Source: Candidatus Krumholzibacteriota bacterium
GTDB lineage: Bacteria > Krumholzibacteriota > Krumholzibacteriia > Krumholzibacteriales > Krumholzibacteriaceae
Assembly (NCBI GenBank): GCA_030613345.1
Contig: JAUWMD010000014.1
Location: forward strand, 1 to 19,324
DNA: 19,324 nt
Direction: 5' to 3'
Of the stretch, positions 1-8,505 are shown piece after piece. Made by a program: the position numbers and the translations under genes. Under the pieces are notes generated by a model. It was given only the letters and a program-made list of their open reading frames with translations. It was not told the DNA's origin and searched no databases. How positions within the stretch are numbered: position 1 is the stretch's first letter; each line of letters opens with the position of its first letter.

Positions 1-887
1 ACGGCGAGCATTCCTGGCGGGATGTCGAGCATCAGGACGAAGATCGGGAACCTGTCTCCGGGAATGATCGACTGGTACGCCTGCCGGACGGCATGTCCGA
101 TCAGCCTGTCTTTCACGGCCCGGCCGTTGACGAAAATAAACTGAGACGAGCGGTTCCCCTTTGTCATCGATGGCATAGACGTGTATCCGCCGACTTCGAT
201 GCGGCCATCGGTTTTTGCGAACGACTTGAGGTGCGGCAAGACTGATGCCCCAAGGACCATTTCGACACGCTCCTCGAGAGTACCCGCAGGAAAGGACAGG
301 ATCTCTCTCCCATTGCTACGCATCACAAATGCCGTCTGCGGCCATGCGAGAGCAAAACCCTGAATGGCGGAAGTAATCCTTCTCGTCTCGGAGGCGTCTG
401 ATGAAAGGAACTTCTTCCTCGCCGGAAGATTGAAGAAGAGGTCTTCCACAATAATCTCCGTACCGCTGGTCCTCACGAACGGGCCGTCGCTCCGGATCTC
501 GCCAGCTACCCAGTACATCTCGCGCCCTACCTCCGCCCCCTCCTCCATCGATCGGATGGTCAACCTGGAGACCGCGGTGATGCTTGCAAGGGCCTCGCCC
601 CTGAACCCGAGTGATCGCACCCTGTAGATATCCTCGATACTCGTTATCTTGCTGGTGGAGTAGTTCTCGACCGCCTTTGCCATATCCTCCGCGGCGATAC
701 CCGTTCCATCGTCGTCGATCCTGATCGAACGCTTCCCTCCGCCTTCTAACTCGAGTACGATCCTCTTCGCTGAGGCATCCATGGAGTTTTCGACCAGCTC
801 CTTGACTACGTTGAACGGTCGCTCGACAATCTCGCCTGCCGCTATCTTTCCAGTAGTCTCGGGCGTGAGTTTTCGGATTCTGCCCAC
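1..887 (-). CDS. mutL: DNA mismatch repair protein MutL, N-terminal 295 residues (runs off window)
   Basis: MutL is the GHKL-type ATPase that links MutS mismatch recognition to downstream strand processing. The visible 295 residues cover the ATPase and most of the transducer domain. Recognisable motifs are IAAGEIVERP (16-25), KELVENSMDA (29-38) with the catalytic-type Glu and Mg-binding Asn region, DDDGTGI (58-64), STSKI (77-81) and GFRGEALASI (94-103), followed by an EDLFFNLPARKKFL block. The start is a GTG at 887: an in-frame TAA lies at 903-905, no other start codon lies between, and AGGG sits 7 nt upstream. The C-terminal dimerisation/endonuclease domain lies outside the window, so whether this MutL carries the endonuclease motif cannot be told. 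It lies 133 bp downstream of the sensor-like gene and may have its own promoter. Identity is secure. Confidence 0.96.
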   Translation of the reverse strand, partial: MGRIRKLTPETTGKIAAGEIVERPFNVVKELVENSMDASAKRIVLELEGGGKRSIRIDDDGTGIAAEDMAKAVENYSTSKITSIEDIYRVRSLGFRGEALASITAVSRLTIRSMEEGAEVGREMYWVAGEIRSDGPFVRTSGTEIIVEDLFFNLPARKKFLSSDASETRRITSAIQGFALAWPQTAFVMRSNGREILSFPAGTLEERVEMVLGASVLPHLKSFAKTDGRIEVGGYTSMPSMTKGNRSSQFIFVNGRAVKDRLIGHAVRQAYQSIIPGDRFPIFVLMLDIPPGMLA

Positions 888-964
888 AGTAACACCCTGT
901 CGTTAATACGGATACGTATAGCGAACATACGGAGCACCCTGTGGCGGGGGCCTTCCGAAACATA

Positions 965-994
965 AAGATACCACAGTATTTTGCGTGATGGCAA
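965..994 (-). promoter_or_regulatory. Possible sigma70-type promoter for mutL
   Basis: In the 133-bp gap before mutL, reading the minus strand, TTGCCA (994-989, 5/6 to TTGACA) is followed after 18 nt by TATCTT (970-965, 4/6 to TATAAT). A start of transcription near 958 would leave a leader of about 70 nt before the GTG. The match is moderate and judged by eye; read-through from the upstream gene is an alternative. Confidence 0.33.
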
Positions 995-1020
995 CGGTGA
1001 ATGAAGCGTCAGTCTGAGGA

Positions 1021-3303
1021 TCAGAACCGGTTTTTCGCTTCGGTGATGAGTTCAGCGGATGTCTCGGAGCCACCTGGATACAAGGCATATGCGCTCTCGG
1101 GGAATATCTCGTTCTCGATATAGAGGTTCCTGTTCTTCAAGGCCGTCTCTATTAAATCGAGCAAGCGTCGTTCGAGGAACTCGATCCTGTGATGGCTTTC
1201 CAGCGAGATCACTGCGAAGATCTCCGGCTCGATCCACGAGAAATAATCAGTCTTTCTCACCTGTTTTCTGATTCCTACACTCAATTCATTGATGATCTCG
1301 AGTGTAGTGTTGTAGTCAGTCCTGAGGTTCTCTTTAAGGCCGTTTATCCTGTATAGGGTGACGATGAATCCGTGGTGATATCTCTCGGCCCGTTCTATCT
1401 CCTCGTTCAGCCTTTCGAGCAGTATCTTCTGGTTGGACCGGAGAAGATCGTCGAAGGAGCTAGCTTTTCTGTCTTTCTTTTCTACTCCGCTGTCATGAAG
1501 GATGGGAAGGATTATCTCAGAGATCCTGGAGAGGAGATCGAGCTCGTACGTACCGAAGATCGAGGAATCGAGGGGTGATCCGGGAACACGGTCGTAACCG
1601 ATGAAATATGCTTTGAACTCCCTCGCACCGATGAAGGGATAGATCACGAGGGACCTGTAAGGTGGCGGATTGTCGTACGTTCCGATATCTCTCGACAGGA
1701 AAGTGATGCATTCCGGTTTATTCTTATCCAGCGCACGAGTAAGCATATGCTCATCGCAGGTCCTGAGGGCAGACCATTCCTGTTCATCCTCAGGGAATCC
1801 ATGATACGACTTCTCTTCCTCGCTCGTGCCGATGAAGTGGAAACTGCCCCTGCTTGCGCCGATGATAGGCGAGATGAGCTCGGGAAGCATTATTATCTTG
1901 TCTCTGAGACTTGGTGCTCCCATGAGTGCCGGCGTCAGGCTGGAGAGGTCTTCGAGGCTGTACATCTTGCGGGCCTGTCGAAGTTCTCTCAGCTGAGTAT
2001 AGACGAAGAAGCCGAGCTGGAAACGCAGTACGTCCTTTATCTTCAGGAAATTCTCAAGCGAATCGAGACTCGAGAATTCGAAGAGTGCCACGCCCAGGGG
2101 GTCATCGTGCTCTAGCGGAATGTATATGGATGTTATGGCGTCCCTTCGTTCCGAGATCATGAGGCCGGCATCGTGGTTCGCCTCGGTCATCATCACCTCT
2201 TCCCTGTTGATATAGGAACGGGCGAGGCTTCCCTTTATACAGTGGATGCGTGGCGCCCTTCCACCGTCATGTATCTGCTGGTCGCTTCCGCCCAGGATGA
2301 GCCAGTCACCCTCGTCAGTGGCCGTATAGATCGTGACGGTATCGGCGGAAAGGATATCCGCCAGCGCTCGGCACAGAAAGAGGAACTTGTCATGAAATTC
2401 GATGTCTCTCTGGAAGAGCGATTCGATAAAATTCCTGATCCTGAATTCCGTGTCCCGTATCTTTTCCGTGTCGATCCTGAGATGCTGCGCGAGGATCGGA
2501 GATATCTTTGACGCGAGAAGCTCTATCGTACCCCGGTCGTTTTCCTCGAGCTTTCGCTCGCCCTCACTGGTCGATACATTGAGTACTCCGATCAGTGTCT
2601 CGCCGACCGCGAGGGGGGCCGATACCGAGCTGCTGATCTTTTCCCTCTCTCTCCCGTCCCTGTACAGCGGATTGTCGACGAGATCGTGTACGAGTATCGC
2701 TTGTCCCGTCTCGGCTACCTTTCCGGCGATCCCTGAACCTATCTTCTGTCTCGTGCTCGAGATCACCACGTCACTGAGACCAATTGCGTACCCGATATAG
2801 AGCTCTCCGGTCTGCTCGGAGTGCAGCATTATGGAGCCGGATGAGGCCTCGACAGCCCTGACCGATATCTCGAGGAGCCATTTTAACAGCCTGTCACGGT
2901 CCGTTATCCTGTTTATATACTGGAGAGCCTGTTCGAGATGTTTCGGCCACGGATTTCTTTCGGAAGGTTCCTCCTCCTTCCCGGCTGTGCTGTCTGCCAT
3001 GTCCGAAGCCGCTTCAGAAGGGCTGAGTATCTTCACGCCCGCGCGGGAGAGCATACCGATCTCTTCGTTGTAGGGGCCGCCCCTTCCCGAGACGACGACA
3101 TAGTCCGCCTGCTGGAAGGCCTGGAGAAAGGACCTGTCGATGTAGACTGATACGCCTATGATCTCGGCGACTTCCATAGCGATGGCCCTCGGATCGCGAT
3201 CGTAGATGCCGATGATCTCGAATCCGGAGTCTCTGTGATATTCACTGAGGATGTTCAGCTCGTCCTCACCGCCGCCCAGAATGGCTATTTTGGCCGCCTC
3301 CAC
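1021..3303 (-). CDS. Rossmann-GAF-GAF-GAF-degenerate GGDEF sensor-like protein
   Basis: I do not recognise this 760-residue protein as a named gene. Residues 4-105 look like a Rossmann dinucleotide-binding fold: strand, glycine-rich loop ILGGGEDEL (8-16), then a second strand ending in an acidic residue (IIGIYDRDP, 30-38). Residues 122-277 form a clear GAF domain, including IGSGIAGKVAETGQAILV (188-205). Residues about 285-440 and 450-602 are two more divergent GAF-like domains. Residues 615-760 follow the GGDEF (diguanylate cyclase) pattern, with an EEIERAERY helix (634-642) and a C-terminal AYALYPGGSETSAELI block, but the signature loop reads EPEIF (692-696), so cyclase activity is unlikely. 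There is no signal peptide or membrane helix, so it is presumably cytoplasmic. The GTG at 3303 is preferred over the upstream TTG at 3357 because GGAGGG lies 4 nt before it and the Rossmann strand then begins at residue 4. It sits between mutS and mutL; a sensory or scaffold role is inference. Confidence 0.8.
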   Translation of the reverse strand: MEAAKIAILGGGEDELNILSEYHRDSGFEIIGIYDRDPRAIAMEVAEIIGVSVYIDRSFLQAFQQADYVVVSGRGGPYNEEIGMLSRAGVKILSPSEAASDMADSTAGKEEEPSERNPWPKHLEQALQYINRITDRDRLLKWLLEISVRAVEASSGSIMLHSEQTGELYIGYAIGLSDVVISSTRQKIGSGIAGKVAETGQAILVHDLVDNPLYRDGREREKISSSVSAPLAVGETLIGVLNVSTSEGERKLEENDRGTIELLASKISPILAQHLRIDTEKIRDTEFRIRNFIESLFQRDIEFHDKFLFLCRALADILSADTVTIYTATDEGDWLILGGSDQQIHDGGRAPRIHCIKGSLARSYINREEVMMTEANHDAGLMISERRDAITSIYIPLEHDDPLGVALFEFSSLDSLENFLKIKDVLRFQLGFFVYTQLRELRQARKMYSLEDLSSLTPALMGAPSLRDKIIMLPELISPIIGASRGSFHFIGTSEEEKSYHGFPEDEQEWSALRTCDEHMLTRALDKNKPECITFLSRDIGTYDNPPPYRSLVIYPFIGAREFKAYFIGYDRVPGSPLDSSIFGTYELDLLSRISEIILPILHDSGVEKKDRKASSFDDLLRSNQKILLERLNEEIERAERYHHGFIVTLYRINGLKENLRTDYNTTLEIINELSVGIRKQVRKTDYFSWIEPEIFAVISLESHHRIEFLERRLLDLIETALKNRNLYIENEIFPESAYALYPGGSETSAELITEAKNRF

Positions 3304-3307
3304 TTTT

Positions 3308-3313
3308 CCCTCC
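3308..3313 (-). promoter_or_regulatory. Ribosome binding site deciding the GTG start of the sensor-like gene
   Basis: GGAGGG lies 4 nt before GTG at 3303. The upstream in-frame TTG at 3357 is preceded only by a T-rich stretch without a Shine-Dalgarno sequence, so the shorter form is preferred. Confidence 0.7.
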
Positions 3314-3375
3314 GGAATATTACCCTGAAACACGGTTTCCCGCAGGAAAATCAGCAAAAATCAAGCCATTCGGGG

Positions 3376-5958
3376 TCAATTCTCGTCTCTGCTGATGATA
3401 TCCTTCAGCCCTGCGAGAAACTCGAGTGCCTGAATCGGAGTCAAGTGGTCTATTTCCAAAGAGTTGAGCTTGTCGCGCAGTTCATTGGCCGGATGAAAGA
3501 GGTTCATCTGCCTTTCAACGGAGATCGAACCCGTATCGGGTCCGGTGGTATCTCTTTCCAGCATTTCGAGGATTTTACCTGCCCTGTCGACCACGCTGGA
3601 TGGAAGTCCGGCAAGTTTTGCTACGTGAATACCGTAGCTCCTGTCGCTCTTTCCCTCCTCGACATGATAGAGGAATACTATTGAATCGCCCCATTCCTTT
3701 ACGGCGATCCTGACGTTGTGGATCCGGATGAACTTCGCGGCCAGATCGGTCAGCTCGTGGTAATGAGTGGCGAAGAGTGTCTTGGGCCGTCTGCTTTCAT
3801 CTTCTACGAGATATTCGGTGACGGCCCATGCGATGCTCAGGCCATCGAGCGTGCTTGTACCCCGGCCGATCTCGTCGAGAAGTACGAGGCTTCTCGAGCT
3901 GCAGCCGTGGAGGATTCTCGCTGTCTCGGCCATCTCGACGAGGAAGGTGCTCTGCCCTCTCGCGAGGTTGTCGCTCGAACCGACTCTCGTGAATATCCGG
4001 TCCATTATCCCCATCTCCACTCTCGATGCCGGAACGAAGCTGCCCATGTGCGCCATGATCGAGATCAGGGCCGATTGTCTGATATAAGTCGACTTGCCCC
4101 CCATGTTGGGTCCGGTGATGATGAGAAGCTGGCTCTCGTCCGGCCTGAGAACGAGATCGTTGGGAATGAAGTTAGTTCCGGAAAGGTTCTCGACCACGGG
4201 ATGCCTGCCTCCCGTGATGACGAGATCGAGCGAATCGTTCATCGCCGGCCTGCAGTAATCTCTATCCAGCGCAAGGTCTGCCAGGGAAGAGAGGATGTCG
4301 ACTCGGGAGACCGCGGCAGCAATCTTCCTCAGGCCGGCACTCTCGGCCGCGATATCCGCGCAAAGTCCGGCGAATATCTCGCGTTCCATCTCGACCCTCC
4401 GCGATTCGGCCGTGAGGATACTGCTTTCCCTTTCCTTGAGATCCCCGGTTATGTATCGCTGAGAGTTCACCAGTGTCTGTTTGCCGATGTAATCATCCGG
4501 CACCTTTTCCTGGTGGATCTTCGACACCTCGATGTAATATCCGAATATCTTGTTGAATCCGACCTTGAGCGTAGGTATGCCTGTCCGCTCCCGTTCCGTC
4601 ACCTGAAGTGAGGCTATCCAGCTCTTACCTCCCTCCGAATCTTCGATCAGCCTGTCGAGCTCCGGGTCAAACCCGCGACGGATGAATCCGCCGTCTCTCA
4701 TGTGGGCCGGACAGTCGGGCACGATGCTCTTCTCGACGAGTCCGGCTGCCTCGACGGGAGTGATCATGTCCGATACGGCTTTCCGTATCGTATCTGCCTT
4801 GATTTCATCACAGATGCCGGCGACGGCTGGAATCCTTTCGAGCGCGGACGCGAGGGATAGAAGTTCTCGCGGGCCTGCCTTGCCTGTGGCTATCCTGGAG
4901 AGGATCCGCTCGATGTCGGGTATACCCTCGAGTACGCCCCGCAGACGCCTGAGGACAGATTTGTTGCCTGTAAACGCATCGATGGAGTCGAGTCGCCCCT
5001 CGATGACGCGCATGTCCCTCGAGGGCCTCATCAGCCATTCGCGGAGCTCCCTGCCTCCGGCGGCCGTCCTCGTCCTGTCTATGTGGTGGACCAGTGTCGT
5101 TTCGTCGGTATTGCCGCGAAGCGGTTCGAATATCTCGAGGTTTCTCAGAGTCTCCTGGTCGAGAAACAGCGTGTCACCCGAGACGATTCGCCTGATGGCC
5201 GTCACATGTTCCAGACCGCTTCTGCGGAGCTGCTTAACGTATGAAAGAAGAGCCCCGGCCGCCGACAGGGCGAGAGGTTCCTTTTCGAGGCCGAAACATG
5301 TAAGCTCCGGGACACCGAAGTGGCCGGTGAGCATGCGCCGCGCCTCTCCCTCTCCGAATTCGAAGGCGGGCGGAGTATCGATCGGGCAGCCCGGAAAGAG
5401 ACCACGTGTGAATTCCGCCGATTCAGCCGAGCCTTCCGGAACGATCGCTTCCCGGACCGGAATGCCGGCAATCATACTTTCGACAGATCCCGGCTCGTCC
5501 TCGCCTGCGTTGAACTCTCCGGTTGAGAGATCCATGAACGCGCAGCCGATTCCGGCGCCCTCCGATATGGCGGAAAGGATGAAGTTATTCTCGTTGTCGG
5601 GAAGCATGGCCGGCGAGAGAGATGTCCCGGGAGTGATCACGTCGGTGACCTGTCTCCTGACGACCCTTTTCCCCTCTACGGGTTTTTCGACCTGGTCGCA
5701 GACCACGACTTTCTTTCCCGCCACGAGAAGACGGCTGATATACGCATCGGCGGCATGAACCGGGACTCCTGCGAGAGGAATGGGATTCTTCTTGTCCCGT
5801 GATGTAAGGGCGATGTTGAGGATACGCGAGACCTCACGCGCGTCGTCATAGAATGTCTCGTAGAAATCCCCGACCTGGAAGAAGAGGATACCGTCGCTGT
5901 AACGGTCCTTGATCTCCCGGTACTGGGACATGAGAGGTGTGAGCCTGGACGAGGACAT
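3376..5958 (-). CDS. mutS: DNA mismatch repair protein MutS
   Basis: MutS recognises mispairs and small loops in DNA and recruits MutL, using an ABC-type ATPase. The 860-residue length is typical for MutS1. The N-terminal mismatch-reading motif is GDFYE (30-34, Phe32 and Glu34). The C-terminal ATPase shows Walker A GPNMGGKST (616-624), Walker B LVLLDEIGRGTST (691-703, Asp695 and Glu696) and the FATHYHEL switch (729-736). Near the C-terminus QMNLF (817-821) matches the beta-clamp binding motif type, and PIQAL (841-845) belongs to the usual C-terminal dimerisation region. The ATG directly follows the TAG of the upstream SPOR gene with no spacer and no good Shine-Dalgarno sequence, so translation is probably coupled. 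It is the last gene of the tight block that begins with mtaB; a 72-bp gap separates it from the next gene. Confidence 0.98.
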   Translation of the reverse strand: MSSSRLTPLMSQYREIKDRYSDGILFFQVGDFYETFYDDAREVSRILNIALTSRDKKNPIPLAGVPVHAADAYISRLLVAGKKVVVCDQVEKPVEGKRVVRRQVTDVITPGTSLSPAMLPDNENNFILSAISEGAGIGCAFMDLSTGEFNAGEDEPGSVESMIAGIPVREAIVPEGSAESAEFTRGLFPGCPIDTPPAFEFGEGEARRMLTGHFGVPELTCFGLEKEPLALSAAGALLSYVKQLRRSGLEHVTAIRRIVSGDTLFLDQETLRNLEIFEPLRGNTDETTLVHHIDRTRTAAGGRELREWLMRPSRDMRVIEGRLDSIDAFTGNKSVLRRLRGVLEGIPDIERILSRIATGKAGPRELLSLASALERIPAVAGICDEIKADTIRKAVSDMITPVEAAGLVEKSIVPDCPAHMRDGGFIRRGFDPELDRLIEDSEGGKSWIASLQVTERERTGIPTLKVGFNKIFGYYIEVSKIHQEKVPDDYIGKQTLVNSQRYITGDLKERESSILTAESRRVEMEREIFAGLCADIAAESAGLRKIAAAVSRVDILSSLADLALDRDYCRPAMNDSLDLVITGGRHPVVENLSGTNFIPNDLVLRPDESQLLIITGPNMGGKSTYIRQSALISIMAHMGSFVPASRVEMGIMDRIFTRVGSSDNLARGQSTFLVEMAETARILHGCSSRSLVLLDEIGRGTSTLDGLSIAWAVTEYLVEDESRRPKTLFATHYHELTDLAAKFIRIHNVRIAVKEWGDSIVFLYHVEEGKSDRSYGIHVAKLAGLPSSVVDRAGKILEMLERDTTGPDTGSISVERQMNLFHPANELRDKLNSLEIDHLTPIQALEFLAGLKDIISRDEN

Positions 5959-7020
5959 CTATTCGACGGGGAGGACCTTGCTTGAGTAGCCGGTACGTTC
6001 CATGACCTTGAGGGCTGCCTCTTCGGCTTCTTCACGGGTATCGTATCTGCCGGAGCGAACGCGGTACCAGAGGCTGCCTCCACTTTCGGCTATCTCTATG
6101 TGCAGATCGTCTATCCTCGAGCCGAGATCGGAGATGAACGTATGGGCGTTTTCTCTCTCGCTGAAAGCCCCGAACTGAAGCGTGTAGCCCGGAGATCCGT
6201 CTGTCTTTGAAGCCGCCCCCGCGGGATGAGTCTCTCCCTCTTCACCTCCCTCCCTGCTTGTTTCAGGTCCGGGCTGTTTCAGCGCGGAATGGATCATCAG
6301 GACCTTTTCTCTGGCCTTCGGTGCCTCCGGCGACTCCGGGAAATTCCTCGCTACGTTCCTATATGTCTGAAGGGCTTTTCCCCTCTCCCCGGTCATCTCG
6401 TAACATTCACCCAGGCGGAAACCCGCAACAGGGCTGGAGATACCGGCCGCGATAGTCTCGTACCTGTCGACAGCCTCGCTGATTCTGCCGTAGCGGATGT
6501 CTATCTCGGCGAGGGCAATATAACTCCAGTGGAGGTAATCGCCCCTGTCGATCCTCTCGAAATCTCTTCTGGCGCCGTCGAGATCGCCGAGCTGTTTTCT
6601 CGCCAGCCCTCTGAAATAGACGGCCTCGTATTTGATGCTCCCCCTTCCTTCGGCTCGTATGCCTTCGAGGAGCCTGATGGTCTGATGATATTCTCCTGTT
6701 GCGTAATTGAGCTTGGCGAGTTCGACGCGGGCTTTAAGGGCCTCCCTGTCATCGCCTGCGTTAATAATATCCTCGAGTATGATGCTTGCTCCGCGGGTAT
6801 CTGTTCTCAGATCAGCCAGTATCAGCCTCGCCTGGTACCGGGTCCTGCCCCGCATACCTGGAAGTTCTTCCCGCAGGTTTTTCTCGGCCTTCCTGTACTC
6901 CTTGCGGTTGAACAGGCCACGGATGGTCCTCAGGCCGGCGCCGTCGACACCGGCCGGCGACACTGCCGGAAAGGCCGCTGCAACGGCCACGATCATGACT
7001 GCCTTACTGAGTGGTCTCAT
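5959..7020 (-). CDS. Exported TPR and SPOR-domain protein
   Basis: The predicted product is a 353-residue envelope protein. It begins with a signal peptide: MRPLSK, a hydrophobic stretch (about 7-20) and a plausible cleavage after SPA (21-23). Residues 30-245 are helical repeats of TPR type, for example the repeat ending LGDLDGARRDFERI (144-157) and the one around FRLGECYEMTGERGKALQTY (201-220). A charged low-complexity linker (250-276) leads into a C-terminal SPOR domain (about 278-352), recognised by YTLQFGAFSERENA and LWYRVRSGRYDTREEAE. SPOR domains bind denuded peptidoglycan glycan strands, often at division sites. The reading frame is open to 7161, but the ATG at 7020 is chosen because it gives the signal peptide; it overlaps the lapB end by 17 bp. 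The stop directly abuts mutS. Exact role unknown; a cell-wall or division-linked function is inferred from the SPOR domain. Confidence 0.85.
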   Translation of the reverse strand: MRPLSKAVMIVAVAAAFPAVSPAGVDGAGLRTIRGLFNRKEYRKAEKNLREELPGMRGRTRYQARLILADLRTDTRGASIILEDIINAGDDREALKARVELAKLNYATGEYHQTIRLLEGIRAEGRGSIKYEAVYFRGLARKQLGDLDGARRDFERIDRGDYLHWSYIALAEIDIRYGRISEAVDRYETIAAGISSPVAGFRLGECYEMTGERGKALQTYRNVARNFPESPEAPKAREKVLMIHSALKQPGPETSREGGEEGETHPAGAASKTDGSPGYTLQFGAFSERENAHTFISDLGSRIDDLHIEIAESGGSLWYRVRSGRYDTREEAEEAALKVMERTGYSSKVLPVE

Positions 7021-8161
7021 CTTTTCGAATGGAATCGAAACTGCAGCATGTCCTGCAGAATCCAAGTCTGGTCCCGTACGTTTTACCGCAACTGTCACAT
7101 TTCCAGCTGCCCGTGGCTGGCGTGATCCTGTCGTTCTCTTCGAGCACAGTGAGCGCTTCATCGATTCTGCCGTTCTTGATATAAAGCGACGCCAGAGAAA
7201 CTGTAAGATTGTTGTTGCCCGCTATCCTTCCTCTCTCGTTTTCGAGCAGGTCGATACCGCGCGATATCTCACCTTTCTTTGCGTAAAATCCGGCGAGCGA
7301 TGAGAGAAGCAGAGAGTCGGACGGATATTCAGAAAGCAGCCTGGAAAGAATGCCTTCGAGCTCGTCGAACCTCCCTGATTCGAAGAGGGCCTTCTCCAGC
7401 CTAGCCGCGACTTCAGGGAAATAGCCCATATCGATAGAGAGTAGATCTTCCCACCACCTTACCGCCCTGTCGAGGTCTTCATTCTCCATTGCCAGACCGG
7501 CACTGAAATATAGCGCTCCGGTACAGGACTTGTCCTCCTTCCTCGCCTTATCGAGGTATTTTCCTCCTCTGGCACTGTCGCCCGACTCGATCAGGTCGCA
7601 GGCAACAGATGTCAGGTAGGACGCTATCATGCCGGGAGTGACGGAATCGTCGATGCGGGAAAGTTCCCGGAGGGCGCCGTAGGCGCTATCGAAATCCCCC
7701 CGGATATGGTAGAGCCTGTGGATGGCTGCCAGCACGTCGGCATCCCTCCTCTTCTTCCTCACCGTTTCCAGAGCGGCAATGGCCCGCTCGGTCTTTCCCA
7801 GTGCGGCGAGATCTTCCGCTATGGAAAGCTGAATGGCTTTTTCGTCATCAAAGGTCAGGCCGGGCCTGACAGTAAGTCCCCGGTGCAGCTGGAGGGCCTT
7901 CTCTGCCTGGCCCCTCTCACGCATCAGGTCGCCGAGCTGTATATAGGCGTCCACATCGTCCTCGCCGTTTCGTACCGCTGATGCCAGAAGATTGTATGCG
8001 TCGTTCTTCCTTCCGCCGATCAATGCGTAGAGGGCCTCGATATATCTGCTGCGCCTCGCCCTGCTCCGTTTCTTCCTCAGAAGGAGGACTATCACGGAGA
8101 GCAGCAAAACGGCGCAGGCAAGTACGACGATTACAATGATTCTGATATTTAAGGTATCCAT
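7004..8161 (-). CDS. lapB: LapB/YciM-like TPR protein with rubredoxin-type zinc ribbon
   Basis: LapB family members are inner-membrane proteins with cytoplasmic TPRs and a small metal-binding domain; in E. coli LapB promotes FtsH degradation of LpxC and so sets LPS synthesis. This 385-residue product fits: one N-terminal membrane helix (about 7-28) followed by a basic stop-transfer KKRSRARR, TPR-like repeats over about 40-345, and a C-terminal rubredoxin-like ribbon with two CxxC pairs (Cys355/Cys358 and Cys369/Cys372, with an extra Cys373) next to a Trp at 353. The length is close to the 389 residues of E. coli LapB. The start has AGGAG 10 nt upstream. It follows lapA by 15 bp, as in E. coli, which supports the call. 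The divergent TPR region leaves conservation of the LpxC pathway as an inference. Confidence 0.85.
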   Translation of the reverse strand: MDTLNIRIIVIVVLACAVLLLSVIVLLLRKKRSRARRSRYIEALYALIGGRKNDAYNLLASAVRNGEDDVDAYIQLGDLMRERGQAEKALQLHRGLTVRPGLTFDDEKAIQLSIAEDLAALGKTERAIAALETVRKKRRDADVLAAIHRLYHIRGDFDSAYGALRELSRIDDSVTPGMIASYLTSVACDLIESGDSARGGKYLDKARKEDKSCTGALYFSAGLAMENEDLDRAVRWWEDLLSIDMGYFPEVAARLEKALFESGRFDELEGILSRLLSEYPSDSLLLSSLAGFYAKKGEISRGIDLLENERGRIAGNNNLTVSLASLYIKNGRIDEALTVLEENDRITPATGSWKCDSCGKTYGTRLGFCRTCCSFDSIRKDETTQ

Positions 8162-8176
8162 ACGATGCTGCTCCTG

Positions 8177-8500
8177 TCAGGGCATGTCCTCCGGCAGGAC
8201 CTCTTCCGCTTCTTCCTCCAGGGGAAGGTTACGCAGGGCCTCGAGCTCATCCTGCAGCTTCCGGCAATTCTTCTTTTCCCTGCCGATACGGAGGAGGAGT
8301 TGGGCTTCCCTGATCCATGCTCCGATAGCCCAGATGAGCATTCCGGCGATGAATGTCACGACCAGGATGACGTTGAGCTGAAGGTCGTAGTAGGTCCAGT
8401 TGAAGAATCGAAAGGTTAGTTTCGATCCGGCGTTGAGCGTCCCCAGCCACACGAGACCGATGACGCCGACAAGGAGTATAATCCCTCTTATGATCCACAC
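8177..8500 (-). CDS. lapA: LapA-domain (DUF1049-type) membrane protein
   Basis: A 107-residue protein with two membrane helices (about 4-22 and 43-63) separated by a short loop with FRFFNWTYYDLQLNVILVV. This is the LapA/DUF1049 layout, in which the segment between the helices carries F-N and a polar turn before the second helix. The tail (66-107) is a short charged helix (EAQLLLRIGREKK, then KLQDELEALR), probably a coiled coil in the cytoplasm, ending in acidic residues. The GTG start has a strong GGGGAGG 8 nt upstream, located inside the last codons of miaB; the gene starts 5 nt after the miaB stop. LapA works with LapB in LPS assembly control in enterobacteria. The adjacency to the LapB-like gene makes the assignment convincing. 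Confidence 0.87.
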   Translation of the reverse strand: MWIIRGIILLVGVIGLVWLGTLNAGSKLTFRFFNWTYYDLQLNVILVVTFIAGMLIWAIGAWIREAQLLLRIGREKKNCRKLQDELEALRNLPLEEEAEEVLPEDMP

Positions 8501-8505
8501 GCCTG

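Noticed and set aside
1..60. MutL ends in the window with LDIPPGMLAV where many homologues have a D-V before the NVHP motif
   Set aside because: The motif itself lies outside the window, so the difference cannot be judged; natural variation is the simplest reading.
316..963. 215-codon minus-strand frame over the mutL region
   Set aside because: It is out of frame with mutL, whose motifs (IAAGE, DDDGTGI, GFRGEAL) are read clearly in the neighbouring frame from the GTG at 887.
3350..3375. T-rich run on the minus strand after the mutS stop, as a possible terminator
   Set aside because: No stable GC-rich hairpin precedes the T run, so it does not look like an intrinsic terminator.
4682..5758. 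Long plus-strand open frame (358 codons) opposite mutS, and another of 297 codons at 3718-4611
   Set aside because: Both lie wholly antisense to the well-conserved mutS frame, have Ser/Arg-rich low-information translations and match no family; they follow from the codon bias of mutS.
7021..7161. Longer start of the SPOR protein at 7161
   Set aside because: It would add 47 basic residues ahead of a clear signal peptide and overlap lapB by 158 bp; the ATG at 7020 explains the signal peptide.
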